DNA of 64,000 nt. Origin: Verrucomicrobiota bacterium. Its GTDB lineage: Bacteria > Verrucomicrobiota > Verrucomicrobiia > Opitutales > Oceanipulchritudinaceae. Below the pieces are notes generated by a model. That model worked only from the letters and a program-made list of their open reading frames with translations. It had not been told where the DNA came from and searched no databases. Numbering within the stretch: the first letter of the stretch is position 1; every line of letters starts with the position of its first letter. Shown here piece by piece: positions 10,903 through 19,698 of this stretch. Location of the stretch: contig JAJOKB010000069.1 in NCBI GenBank assembly GCA_021208135.1, positions 1-64,000 on the forward strand. Direction: 5' to 3'. The translations under genes were made by a program, and so were the position numbers.

Positions 10903-11253
10903 TTAGTGATGAGCTCCTGCGATGAAACACTTATGAAAGCACTCCATCGTTGATGTGTCCGATAATAAACTGAACCCCAGCGGATCCTCAACCCGCACCG
11001 CCGTGGAACCCTGATCCCTGTCCCCGGCCACAACAGAAGTCACCGTGCCAACCATAACAGTCACTATCAACAGCAACAGTGCAAACTGCGGATTCGCAGC
11101 CATTTGCAACGCTCCACGCCACCATTCCACTCCACGCAACGCACGAATTTGGTCCACCCGTTGAAACACCCGCGTGTCAATCGAATCTACCCCATAAACC
11201 CATTCCTTGCGCTTCAATGCCTCCAAGTACTGATCCAACTGCTTCTCATTCAT
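10903..11253 (-). CDS. Small single-TM protein at the CnrY (anti-sigma) position
   Basis: 116 residues: a charged cytoplasmic N-terminus (about residues 1-48), one membrane helix (about 52-74) and a periplasmic tail of about 40 residues that ends CFHKCFIAGAHH. The topology and size resemble CnrY, the membrane anti-sigma factor that holds CnrH until CnrX signals metal. Sequence identity to CnrY is not evident, so the call is positional. The tail with two Cys and three His could itself bind metal, which CnrY is not known to do. It is the first gene of the operon; the 388 bp upstream contain no other gene reading this way. Confidence 0.55.
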   Translation of the reverse strand: MNEKQLDQYLEALKRKEWVYGVDSIDTRVFQRVDQIRALRGVEWWRGALQMAANPQFALLLLIVTVMVGTVTSVVAGDRDQGSTAVRVEDPLGFSLLSDTSTMECFHKCFIAGAHH

Positions 11254-11642
11254 AATCGGTATAACGCCACACCTACTCTAATCCCTCAACAATTTACAGA
11301 CAGTCGCTTAACAAAACTCGACATCTATTCCCAAACGGAAAGCAGACATCCCTGCCCGCCTTCGGCATCCACCGGCTTGTAGACAGTCACCCACTCGGGC
11401 CACGCCCGGTTTGTGGACAGTCACCCATTCGGTTACCTGCCCGATTGGTGGACAGTCACGTATTGGGTGGGGGGGCGCGGGCACGGGGATAGTTGCTCTT
11501 TGTATTAAAATTGACTCACTGCGGGGCCATGAGCCCGGGTTTCACGCCCGCTTCTCGCTCCAAATCCTGATATCCGTAAACGGCAGAGCCCGCCGGAAAG
11601 CTCCTGACTTCCGGTGGGCATGGGGAGGGGTTGTGCTTTTTT
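11254..11642. other. Intergenic region upstream of the metal-efflux operon
   Basis: No convincing gene. The part near 11254-11340 should hold the promoter and leader of the efflux operon (minus strand), but no sigma consensus is obvious. The centre carries three copies of a roughly 35-bp repeat (listed separately). The part at 11500-11640 is GC-rich with short inverted repeats and resembles non-coding DNA trailing the transposase fragment. Confidence 0.6.
11380..11459. repeat. Short tandem repeat, about 35 bp unit, three copies
   Basis: The 11-mer TGGACAGTCAC (first copy TAGACAGTCAC) occurs at 11380-11390, 11414-11424 and 11449-11459, spaced 34-35 bp. Between copies lie GC-rich, partly self-complementary segments (CGGGCCACGCCCGG in the first spacer). 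The array sits about 180 bp beyond the stop of a REP-associated transposase fragment, so these may be its REP-like target repeats. That link is inferred. Confidence 0.7.
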
Positions 11643-12221
11643 CTACAGGTACAGGGCGCTCGCTTTGCCCACCCCCTGGTAGTGGCTGCGTCCGTGCGCC
11701 GCAGCCTGCTCTTCCAGCGATTGGCGACTTCCTGCCCGGTGGCGGTAAATGCGCTTAAATCCTAAGATCTGTTCCCAGCTCTCCGGATTGAGCCCCATGC
11801 GGCGCAGCACCTGCGCGGTTTCCTCCTGCAGGCACCCCTTCCCCTCACGGCTCAACCGTCCCAAATCCTCCAGCAACGCCACGTACTCGCCCAGAGTGAT
11901 TTCCTGCACCGGCCACTCCACCTCCGCAAAGATCTCCTCCAAAGGGCAGAGACTCTCACTGAGCCTCACCGCACGCCCTTCCAACGCCTTATCCATCGGC
12001 GTGCTCCACTGCCCCGACAGCCCCGCTCGCAGACGGTTGCTGATCGCGGTATGGTGGCTCCGCAGCAAATCCAGCGACGCTCCCGCCCGTACCGGGTTTA
12101 AGTCCACATAACTCATCGCCATCAGCACCGCTCCGCGGTCCTCCAGCTTCAGACTGTGAAACCGGTCCTGCCAGAAGTGACCCTTGCAACCGTCCTCCTG
12201 ATTAAACTTCTTGGCGATCAC
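11643..12221 (-). pseudogene. REP-associated tyrosine transposase (Y1/IS200-like), N-terminus lost
   Basis: The 192 residues begin with QEDGCKGHFWQDRFHS and then contain AMSYVDLNPVRAG, both diagnostic of the C-terminal half of Y1 transposases of the RAYT type. The catalytic HUH motif should lie about 80-100 residues further upstream and is missing. The open frame stops at the terminal inverted repeat of the neighbouring IS, and the missing part is not found on its other side (after 13570). The C-terminal accessory domain (about residues 90-192) is intact. Probably truncated by IS insertion with adjacent deletion. Confidence 0.8.
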
Positions 12222-12227
12222 TTCATT

Positions 12228-12239
12228 GGTTCCTCGCTA
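12228..12239 (+). repeat. IS left terminal inverted repeat
   Basis: GGTTCCTCGCTA, exact complement of the right end at 13559-13570. It immediately abuts the truncated RAYT reading frame. Confidence 0.88.
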
Positions 12240-12292
12240 ATCTCCGTTGAAGAAGGTTGAAAGGCGTGGTTGGAGAAGTCAATCTGCGGACC

Positions 12293-13561
12293 ATGGAGTT
12301 AAAGACATTGTTTCATCAGTTGTTGGGATTGGGCGAGAGTTGGGAAGTGGTATCACTTGCAGTGGATCGCTCCAGTGGGACTGTGGAAATACACATTCAG
12401 GAAAGTTCCCGGTTTTGGGAACTGGGGGTGAAGTGTGCTGAAAGTGGCGATACAATGGTACCTTACGGTCACGGGGCCCAGCGTCGTTGGCGGCACTTGA
12501 ATATATTCGAATATCGCTGTGAGATCGTGTGCGCCCTGCCGCGTGGACGTTGTATGAGTAGTGGGAAAGTCAGTACAGTCCGTGCACCGTGGGAGGGACT
12601 GAGCAAGAGCTTCACGGTTGCCTTTGAATCCTTTTGTCTGTTTCTGGCAAAGGAGATGCCGATGGCGCAGGTTTCGGCCTGTGTTGGGGAACATCACACC
12701 AAATTATGGCGGACGCTGAAACGCCATGTGGTGAAGGCCCGTCCGAACAAGTCGATGGCGGATCTGCGCGTGCTCGGATGCGATGAGATGTCGATTCGCA
12801 AAGGGCACAATTACGCGACGGTTTTTGCGGACCTGGAGAAGCGGGAAGTGATATTTGCCACAGAAGGCAAGGATCAGAAAACATGGAAGGTGTTTGGGGA
12901 GGATCTGGCCAAGCACGGCGGCGACCTCAAAAGGATTGAGTACGCCTCAATGGATATGAGCGGTGCCTACAAGGCAGCAGCCAAGGAATATGCCCCGCAG
13001 GCAATCAAGGTCTTTGATAAGTTTCATGTTATCAAGCTGGCCAATGATGCCCTTGACCAGGTGCGCCGTACGGAGTGCCGCAATCACCCGTTTTACCGCC
13101 ACCAGATGAAGAACACCCGCTACCACTGGTTGAAGAATCCGCAGAAACTCGATGAGCAACAACAGCAAAAGCTGGATGCGATAGCGAAAATGAATCTGAG
13201 CACTTCGAAGGCTTATCAAATGAAGCTCAACTTGCAGGATGTTTACCGAATGGAGGATCACTTGAGGGCGCACCGCGGGATGAGGGCCTGGATCAGATGG
13301 GTCAGGCAAATCGCCGCTAAAGACGTCTATCTCAAGCCAATGCAACGCCTTGCCGCAACCATTGCGGAGCACCTTGATGGAATCCTCGCCCACTGGCAAG
13401 ACAAGGTGACCAACGCCTTTATGGAAGGCCTCATGAGCGTGTTCTCAGCCACCAAACGCAAAGCCAGAGGATACCGCACTTTTGCAAACCTCAGAGCCAT
13501 GCTCTACTTCACCGCCTCAAATCTCGACATCCCATGTGCCGCCTATTTCAACGCGAAATAG
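12293..13561 (+). CDS. ISL3-family transposase
   Basis: DDE transposase of about 422 residues. The start at ATG 12293 (MELKTLFHQLLGL) matches usual ISL3 starts; an in-frame TTG at 12257 is less likely. The N-terminal zinc-ribbon region keeps GHGAQRRWRHLNIFEYRCE, but the first CxxC pair is reduced to CAES. Catalytic residues are visible as D in LGCDEMSIRKGH, D in ASMDMSGAYKAAA / FDKFHVIKLAND, and E in TNAFMEGLMSVFSATKRKARG. The frame is intact, so the element may still be active if the altered zinc ribbon is tolerated. Confidence 0.93.
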   Translation: MELKTLFHQLLGLGESWEVVSLAVDRSSGTVEIHIQESSRFWELGVKCAESGDTMVPYGHGAQRRWRHLNIFEYRCEIVCALPRGRCMSSGKVSTVRAPWEGLSKSFTVAFESFCLFLAKEMPMAQVSACVGEHHTKLWRTLKRHVVKARPNKSMADLRVLGCDEMSIRKGHNYATVFADLEKREVIFATEGKDQKTWKVFGEDLAKHGGDLKRIEYASMDMSGAYKAAAKEYAPQAIKVFDKFHVIKLANDALDQVRRTECRNHPFYRHQMKNTRYHWLKNPQKLDEQQQQKLDAIAKMNLSTSKAYQMKLNLQDVYRMEDHLRAHRGMRAWIRWVRQIAAKDVYLKPMQRLAATIAEHLDGILAHWQDKVTNAFMEGLMSVFSATKRKARGYRTFANLRAMLYFTASNLDIPCAAYFNAK

Positions 13562-13570
13562 CGAGGAACC
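13559..13570 (-). repeat. IS right terminal inverted repeat
   Basis: TAGCGAGGAACC. Its first three bases are the stop codon of the transposase. Confidence 0.88.
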
Positions 13571-13920
13571 AAAATTTAGCGGTTTGTAAATTTACCAGAA
13601 TTCACACTCGCTGAAAATACCCATTTGCTTCTTTTTAAGTGCCATTTTGCGCATAACTCAGACTGGAAGTACTTGATCCCCAAGACCAAAAAAGTTTGAT
13701 CGAAAGCAATAAAGTACGTTGCTAAATCAGCATCATGGTTGACCGACCACGCAAATACGGCCTGATTTTCCTGCAATCTGTTTTATTATGGAGCAGGTTC
13801 AGTAGACAATTTCGCGATCCATTGCTTTCAGTTCACCATTCCCGAAAAAGCCTGAAGAACTAAACCCCATCCGCACGCCTTCAACAGAAAAACAGGGGGA
13901 CTGCATTCGGTATGGTGGCG
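13571..13920. other. Intergenic region, no supported gene
   Basis: A 66-codon frame on the minus strand (13576-13776) has no recognisable motif and no ribosome binding site; it does not continue the interrupted RAYT. The region is AT-richer than its surroundings. I see no RNA gene, terminator or repeat in it. Confidence 0.55.
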
Positions 13921-14922
13921 CTACGAATCCTGCAAGAGACGCTTTGCTTCCTCAATTTGAATACCCTTGGAAACCAACACCGCAATGGCCCGATCGAGTT
14001 TTGCATTCTGCTCAACGATTTTATCCTCCTTTTGCGCGATGATACCCTCCTTCTCTGCAATAATATCCTCCTTTTCCGCAATAATATCCTCCTTTTCCGC
14101 AATAATATCCTCCTTTTCCGCAATAATATCCTCCTTTCTGGCAATCAGATCCTCGCGGTAGGCGATGGTGCGTTCGAGGCGTTCGAGTTCATTGAGGTAA
14201 TCTTCCTCGACCTGCATTTTGTCGCGAATTGCCGGTTCGGAGACTGCCTTCATCAAGCGGCGGATCACCGGCTGAAATCGTTCCGGGTAGTCGTCATCGC
14301 AGATACTCAACACTTGCAGGCTGGGTGGTTCCGCTTGCGTTTGATCAAATAATCCCAGCAAACGCTCCAGATCGGTCTGACGACTCGGTTTGAGCAGTGG
14401 TATCTGCACCACGATACTGTCGTGGGTCAGGCTTTCGATGAATTCTTCACGCGGACCGGTTATCACCTTGCCCGCCATGTCCCGGTATTCGCGGGTAACT
14501 CTAATGACCGGTTCGCGGATATAATCCAGTTTGTGCCCAAGCAAATAGATGCTGAAGATAGGCAAAGCACAGGGTGCTTTGAGCGGGTCTTCGCACACGT
14601 TGTTTTCCGAGGCATACTGCTGCCCCAAATACTTGCGGAAACGCATGATGTCAGTCGCGTACTTCGCCTTTTGGATCTCAATGATCACCAGTTTCTCCGT
14701 CCCGTCCTTCGACCGGATGCGGGCGGCAAAATCAATGCGGAACACTGTCAAACTCTTGCGCTCAATATCCGTGTTATGTTCGGTAGGCCGCAACTCCAGA
14801 TCAACCACCTCCTCATCCATCAGCACACTCAAAAAAAACCGCGCCACTCGATTATCGTCCAACAGGTACTTAAAGGCACCGTCATAGATCGGATTGGCAA
14901 TGCGTGTTCGTTCAGATTTCAT
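13921..14922 (-). CDS. PD-(D/E)XK nuclease family protein (Rpn/PDDEXK_2 type) with variable coiled coil
   Basis: 333 residues. The N-terminus (NPIYDGAFKYLLDDNRVARF) and the catalytic stretch (RIDFAARIRSKDGTEKLVIIEIQKAK, with D, then E-x-K) mark the PD-(D/E)XK family of transposase-associated nucleases, recombination-promoting Rpn relatives. The C-terminal quarter is a coiled coil of repeated heptads (EKEDIIA, at least four perfect copies). The metal-dependent nuclease core spans about residues 1-120. These genes are usually multicopy and mobile; this one lies in the same degenerate island as an IS and a RAYT fragment. DNA cleavage activity is inferred from the family. Confidence 0.85.
   Translation of the reverse strand: MKSERTRIANPIYDGAFKYLLDDNRVARFFLSVLMDEEVVDLELRPTEHNTDIERKSLTVFRIDFAARIRSKDGTEKLVIIEIQKAKYATDIMRFRKYLGQQYASENNVCEDPLKAPCALPIFSIYLLGHKLDYIREPVIRVTREYRDMAGKVITGPREEFIESLTHDSIVVQIPLLKPSRQTDLERLLGLFDQTQAEPPSLQVLSICDDDYPERFQPVIRRLMKAVSEPAIRDKMQVEEDYLNELERLERTIAYREDLIARKEDIIAEKEDIIAEKEDIIAEKEDIIAEKEGIIAQKEDKIVEQNAKLDRAIAVLVSKGIQIEEAKRLLQDS
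14036..14161 (-). repeat. 21-bp tandem repeat inside the nuclease gene
   Basis: The unit GCAATAATATCCTCCTTTT plus CC starts at 14057, 14078, 14099 and 14120, nearly identical copies at exact 21-bp spacing. Diverged copies precede (14036) and follow (14141). Each unit encodes one heptad of the coiled coil, so changes in copy number keep the reading frame. Confidence 0.9.
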
Positions 14923-15078
14923 GCCTGATCATTTTTCGAAATCAATCATTCCTGTCAAGTTTGTGCTTAGCTTTTCGCACGAAGTGACCAGATTGTTTGG
15001 CTGGCCCCTTTCGAATCAAGCCGCCCTTGTTGGGCTACACACTGAGGCCGAGCCTGATTCGCTGCATGAACCTGGAAC

Positions 15079-18000
15079 TTAATCCTGCAGAGTCACTTGC
15101 AGGCGGAGAAAGCCGCGGGGCCCTGGGGTTTGGACTTGAACCTCTTGAATGCCTGGGATGCCGTTGTTGGCACCATGACCTTGCCAAACCGGTTCAGTGC
15201 CCCAATCATTAAGATCGGTACTGAGCCAAACGGCATAAAGAATCGAAGGATCGTCAATTCGATGGAAGCTGAGTTGAAGGCCCAGACCATCGGGAGAAAG
15301 GCTGGCCTGCATTTGCGGCAGCAGGTCCGCGGCAGGAGTAGACTTAGTGCCGCCCAAGGCATAGCGCACGAGGTTGACGACACCATCGGTGACATCGGTG
15401 GCATCTCCCACGATTGCGTTGGATGCCGCCCAATTGGCGTATAGACTCTGGCCATCGGTGGGCTGGACTTCAATTTCAAGGTCAAAAATTTGCCAAGTGA
15501 CATAATCGCCGTCAGTCACAGTGAGCATGATCTCAAATGTTCCGCTTTCCGTGGGTGTACCACTCAACTGAGCACTACCGTCTCCGTTTTGTGTCAGAGT
15601 TATACCAGAGGGCAAATCATTACTGTTAACGGCGAAAAAACAGACTTGCGGCGTCAGTATCACTATCAGTGGCAGTGATGGCATAAAGGTAAGGTGCCCC
15701 TGCCTGCGCCGTGACAACCGGTTCGGAAGTAAACAGAGGGGGGGATCAATGGCCCCTGGCTTTCTGCCGTTATCTTCAAATCATCGATATTGAATCCATA
15801 GGAAACCTGCGTGTTATCTGTTTGTAACTGGAAGCGAATAAAGACTTGGCTGCGATTGTTGGCCGCTGACGGCAAGTCAATGGATTGCTGCGTCCAGGAA
15901 CTATCATTGAAAGCAGAGCTGTTCTCCCAGATTTTTTGCCAATTGATGCCATCCAGAGAATAATGAACGCGGGCGTCATCTCGGTGGCGGTTGTTGGGAT
16001 TGCCGCTCAGAAGGTAAGCCAACCCGAGCCAGCGCCTGTACTCCAGGCGTACATTGGTGCGGTTAACGGTGCTGAACGGCGGCAAGGTTGCGGTAATATT
16101 GATATTATTTTCGTAGTTACCATTCAGGTAAGTACCCAGGACTTGTGAACCGACAAAAGCACTGCCGGGACCACTGACCGAGGCCTGATTGGGCACACCC
16201 ACCTGCCAGGCACCGGTTAAGGACAAACCATCAGCGGATTCAAACGTATTGCTGTACAGAACATGGATCCCAGTGGCGCTGCCTGAGATCGGCATCAGGA
16301 AACCATTGGGCAAAATGGATTCAGTCCCATCCGGAGCACGCACTACGACGTCGTAAAAACCGGGATCAATCCCTTGAAGATCCATGTGAAAGTCGATGCG
16401 GTCACCGAGCGGGATAACCCGGTACGCCTGGACAACCGGCGAACCTTGACGCCTGAGGAGAACATCGCTACCCAGGACAAATCCGGCTCCCTGAACTGAC
16501 ATAGGCACATTGTTGAGTTCAGTACCTTCGGCTGGCGTGATGGCGGCGATTGATGCCGGGGTGGAGGAGGCGGAAACCAAACCCACTCAGGCCAACGAGA
16601 ATGGTTGAGGGCAGACCACCGCTCAGATTCCCCTTGTGGGTGATCTGAACGGTGTAAGTGCCGGCAGTCGGTGCTGAAATAAAAACCTGTTCAGCCGGAT
16701 CGGTAAAATTATCTCCAGTTGTGGCATGGGCATTGAATAAACTGGAGTCAAAGGGTGCGGTACTCCCCTGCCCTGTAACGAATGGCAACACATAAGGATG
16801 ATAAACCTCACCTTCAGGGCCGATGACGCGCATATCCAGATCGTTGACTAACCGAGGGCTGCGATCGGTACTATCGCTGACCAAGGCACCACCGGGAACA
16901 TCAAGCCAAGCCAAACTGACCCGAACGGGTTGAGTTCCATCGCTGACGTATTGGTAACTCCACGTCTGTCCGGGCATTAAGCGTTCTTCACGCAACACAC
17001 GGGCGTACGAATTTTCGGCGTGAAAACGCAACTTTTGCCCCGATTTGTGCACATTGACCACACCCCACCCGAAGGTGTAGTCCGGCCCCGGATTACCGCG
17101 ATCATCAGCGGTATTCATCAAAAGTGCCTTATAAGTAGAAGAGCGGAAAAAATGACCCGGGAAGCGCTGACGCACGTAGTCGATCAAGAGCAAAGCACTG
17201 CCCGCCGCATTGGGGGAAGCCATGGAAGTACCTTGCCAACTGGCTGTACTGGATGTGCCCGTGGTGGACAACACCCCTACCCCATTGGCGACAAAATCAG
17301 GTTTGATTCTGCCATCCCAGGTTGGACCTCTGGAACTGAAGCTGGCGATATTGCCACCACTGGTGTAATTGCCATTGGCATCGCGCAAAACGTCGGTGAC
17401 CGCACCGATGGTAATGACATTTTTTCCGATGGGATTTCCGCCGCCCAAGGTTTCAAAGCTGGGCCCACTATTGGAAGCGGCATAAAAATGCACGTAATAG
17501 GGAAAATCCCGCAGGACCTGATCAAAGCTCCTGGATAAAGCGGTGTAGCGGGTATTGGGCAGCTCCGTGCCCAAGGAAGTATTGCCAATGACCGACTTCA
17601 TTTGCAGCTCTCCAGTAATGGGATTGAGCCCATTGTGCAGCTCACCTGGAAAACGCATACCATAAGTGGAGATATGACTGGTGCTCTGCTGAATCAAGGA
17701 ACGAATCCAGGCCCTGGGTGCCATACCCAGCAAACGTGAATCGTATCCCCAGGCTGTAACTGTGCCGGTGACATGAGTCATGTGATTGCGATTCGCATTG
17801 TCATACCAGGGGGTCTCCTTGACCAGAATCCTGGAGCCGCCGTTGTCCGGTAATTGAAACTCCAGATGCTCGTGAATTTCGCCGTGATCGTTGATATTTA
17901 CATACAATCCGGTTCCGTCGATAGTGGCTCCCACCGCCGGATCAAAATCAGCATTCCAGCGCACCAGATGCGCTCCGGTGGAAATAGCAGCTTCGATGTT

Positions 18001-18432
18001 AGCGGTGAAAACATACAAGGGCTCACCCTCATCAAAGCCAATCAAGGCGTAACCTCTGCCGTGGGCATCCATACCTCCGGTTGAAATACCCAGGGCGCGG
18101 GCGCGATCCAAAACAAGTTCGCGGTGAACCATATCGGCTTCCCAAGCCCATAGTCTGTATGTCTCAACTTCATGATCAGCCAAGTCGTGTCCAAACCAAG
18201 CGCGTTGAGCACGTAATAAGCCATGGAATTGACGGATCTCGGTCACATCAACATCAGGAAAATCCTTACTTATACGCGCGTAGGCCCGTTCAAGGCCTTG
18301 GGAAGGTTTAGCCTCGGAGGTCGCAGCATGCACCGCAACAGGTTGAGCAGACAAAGCGCTGGTACCATCCAATATCAAATACACAGAAAGGATGATAAAA
18401 AATACCAAAGCAGGGGTAGACTTGATTGACAT
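15079..18432 (-). CDS. Secreted subtilisin-like serine protease (S8) with C-terminal Ig-like modules (three frameshifts)
   Basis: Start at 18432 (MSIKSTPALVFFIILSVYLI) gives a clear signal peptide. Catalytic residues: Asp in VGATIDGTGLYVNI, His in NHMTHVTGTVTAWG, Ser in WQGTSMASPNAAGSA; SFSSRGPTWDGRIKPD is also typical of S8. A jelly-roll-like domain follows (SYQYVSDGTQPVRVSLAWLD), then an IPT-like segment, a segment with FNIDDLKI, a putative Ig/cadherin-like domain (LPSGITLTQNGDGSAQLSG) and a C-terminal segment with DGVVNLVRYALGG, common in secreted Verrucomicrobiota proteins. Frame breaks lie near 16560-16580, at G7 15738-15744 and at A6 15635-15640; removing one base at each restores about 1,115 residues. 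Probably degrades extracellular protein. Confidence 0.82.
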
Positions 18433-18609
18433 ATTTTTTAAACGAAAAACACACTCATACAAGGAACGTAACTTATTGAATACCATTACTATGCACACAA
18501 AGCATCCAATTTCCAGCGAATTTCATTTTGACAGTACAAAAAGCCGCTCTCGACACACAAAAAAGGGCTGATTGAATGCGCTTTGTAGTAATTTTCTATT
18601 CTTATTTCC
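18433..18609. promoter_or_regulatory. Divergent promoter region between the protease and the SGNH hydrolase
   Basis: 177 bp between two divergent start codons, AT-rich compared with the flanks, so both promoters must lie here. I could not fix individual -35/-10 elements. Confidence 0.4.
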
Positions 18610-19633
18610 ATGAGTCTTATCCACGATCAAATTGAATTTCACAATGTGGCTGCGCTTGAGCCAATGAATGGTATGCCGGGATTATGTCCGGTCAGATTTC
18701 CGCGCCAACTGCGACCTGTTATGAACAAGTATGCGCGCACGGTTCCAGTGGACATGGCGGGAGTAGAGTTGAGGTTTGTAACCGAGTGTCCACAGACCAG
18801 GGTAGCGTTCACGGCTCATGCCGGCGAAGTCATACTCAATATCTTCTGCGGCAATTTTCATCAGCGTGAGTTGCGCATCGCTCCGGGCACAACGCATGTA
18901 TTACAATTGGAAAAGTCTCCATGGTTTTCCAAGGTCGATGTTCCGGCTCTTGGATTGGGAGGATTCAGTCACAAAGTTTGGCGCATTCAGGTAAGCTATG
19001 GTACCATGAGCTACCTGGGGATTGAGACCTTCAGCGATGCCTTGCGGCCCCCTACTGATGCGGAAAAGCCGCGCTTGCGTTATTTGGCCTTTGGTTCGTC
19101 AATCAACACACTCGTACGCTGAGGGATATCCCTATCAAGCGGCACGCCGCCTGAAAGTGGATGTACTGAACAAAGGACTTTCCGGTTCGTGCCGATATTT
19201 GAGCCGGAGACGGTGGACTTTTTGGCCAATGAAAACAAGTGGGACTTTTGCATCTTTGGAACTGGGTGTGAACATGCGCGAGCTGTTTACGCCGGAAGAG
19301 TTTGCCCAGCGCAGCCGCTATCTGGTGAAAACCTTGCGAGCCGCGAAGCCGAATGCGCCCCTGTTTTTAATTACCCACTTTACCAACCGCGATCATTTTT
19401 CAGAGTCGGAGGACGGCGCAAAGACCCGAGCCAACCAACAGGCCTTTGATGCACATATTCGGCAATTGGCCACGGACTACCGTGACGACAACGTTTATCT
19501 CATTGAGGGACGGGATGTGTTAACGGATTTCACCGGGCTGTCAGCTGATTTGTTACATCCTTCAGCGCATGGGCATATGATTATGGGTGAAAATTTGGCG
19601 CGGGTTATGCAGCCCATAGTTGGGCGTATGTAG
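18610..19633 (+). CDS. SGNH/GDSL hydrolase, probable carbohydrate esterase (three close frameshifts)
   Basis: N-terminal beta-sandwich of about 150 residues, then the SGNH core. Removing one A near 19100 turns the broken frame into FGSSITHSYAEGYP, the block-I serine motif. A second shift near 19198 recovers FEPETVDFLANENKWDFCIF, and a third near 19258 rejoins ELGVNMRELFTPEEFAQR. The C-terminal catalytic pair is in DLLHPSAHGH (Asp and His). No signal peptide, so probably cytoplasmic. Near GH43 and a LacI regulator, deacetylation of oligosaccharides is plausible. The repaired protein has about 340 residues. Three breaks in 160 bp could mean poor local sequence or a real pseudogene. Confidence 0.72.
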
Positions 19634-19667
19634 TTTTTTTTGTGGAACAGGAATATCCTTGAGCGGC

Positions 19668-19698
19668 AGTAGAAACAAGCTGAGCTTGTTCCTCTACT
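19668..19698. terminator. Hairpin between convergent SGNH hydrolase and LacI genes
   Basis: Arms AGTAGA-AACAAGC and GCTTGTT-(CC)-TCTACT around a TGA loop make a 13-pair stem with a two-base bulge. On the plus strand it is followed after a few bases by a T7 run. It lies between two converging genes and probably ends both transcripts. Confidence 0.7.

Larger units (their letters stand above)
12228..13570 (+). mobile_element. ISL3-family insertion sequence, 1,343 bp
   Basis: Bounded by perfect 12-bp terminal inverted repeats, GGTTCCTCGCTA at 12228-12239 and its complement at 13559-13570; the match can be extended to 14 bp with TT outside. One transposase gene fills the element and its stop codon lies inside the right repeat, a compact layout usual for ISL3. 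The 8-bp flanks (ACTTCATT left, AAAATTTA right) do not match, so no target duplication is seen. Confidence 0.88.

Noticed and set aside
11380-11459. CRISPR array
   Set aside because: Only three copies of an 11-bp core with short GC-rich spacers and no cas genes; better explained as REP-like tandem repeats.
13576-13776. 66-codon minus-strand frame after the IS
   Set aside because: No ribosome site, no recognised motif, and it does not continue the interrupted RAYT.
14057-14140. Regulatory iterons or an origin
   Set aside because: The 21-bp repeats are in frame inside a coding sequence and encode a heptad coiled coil.
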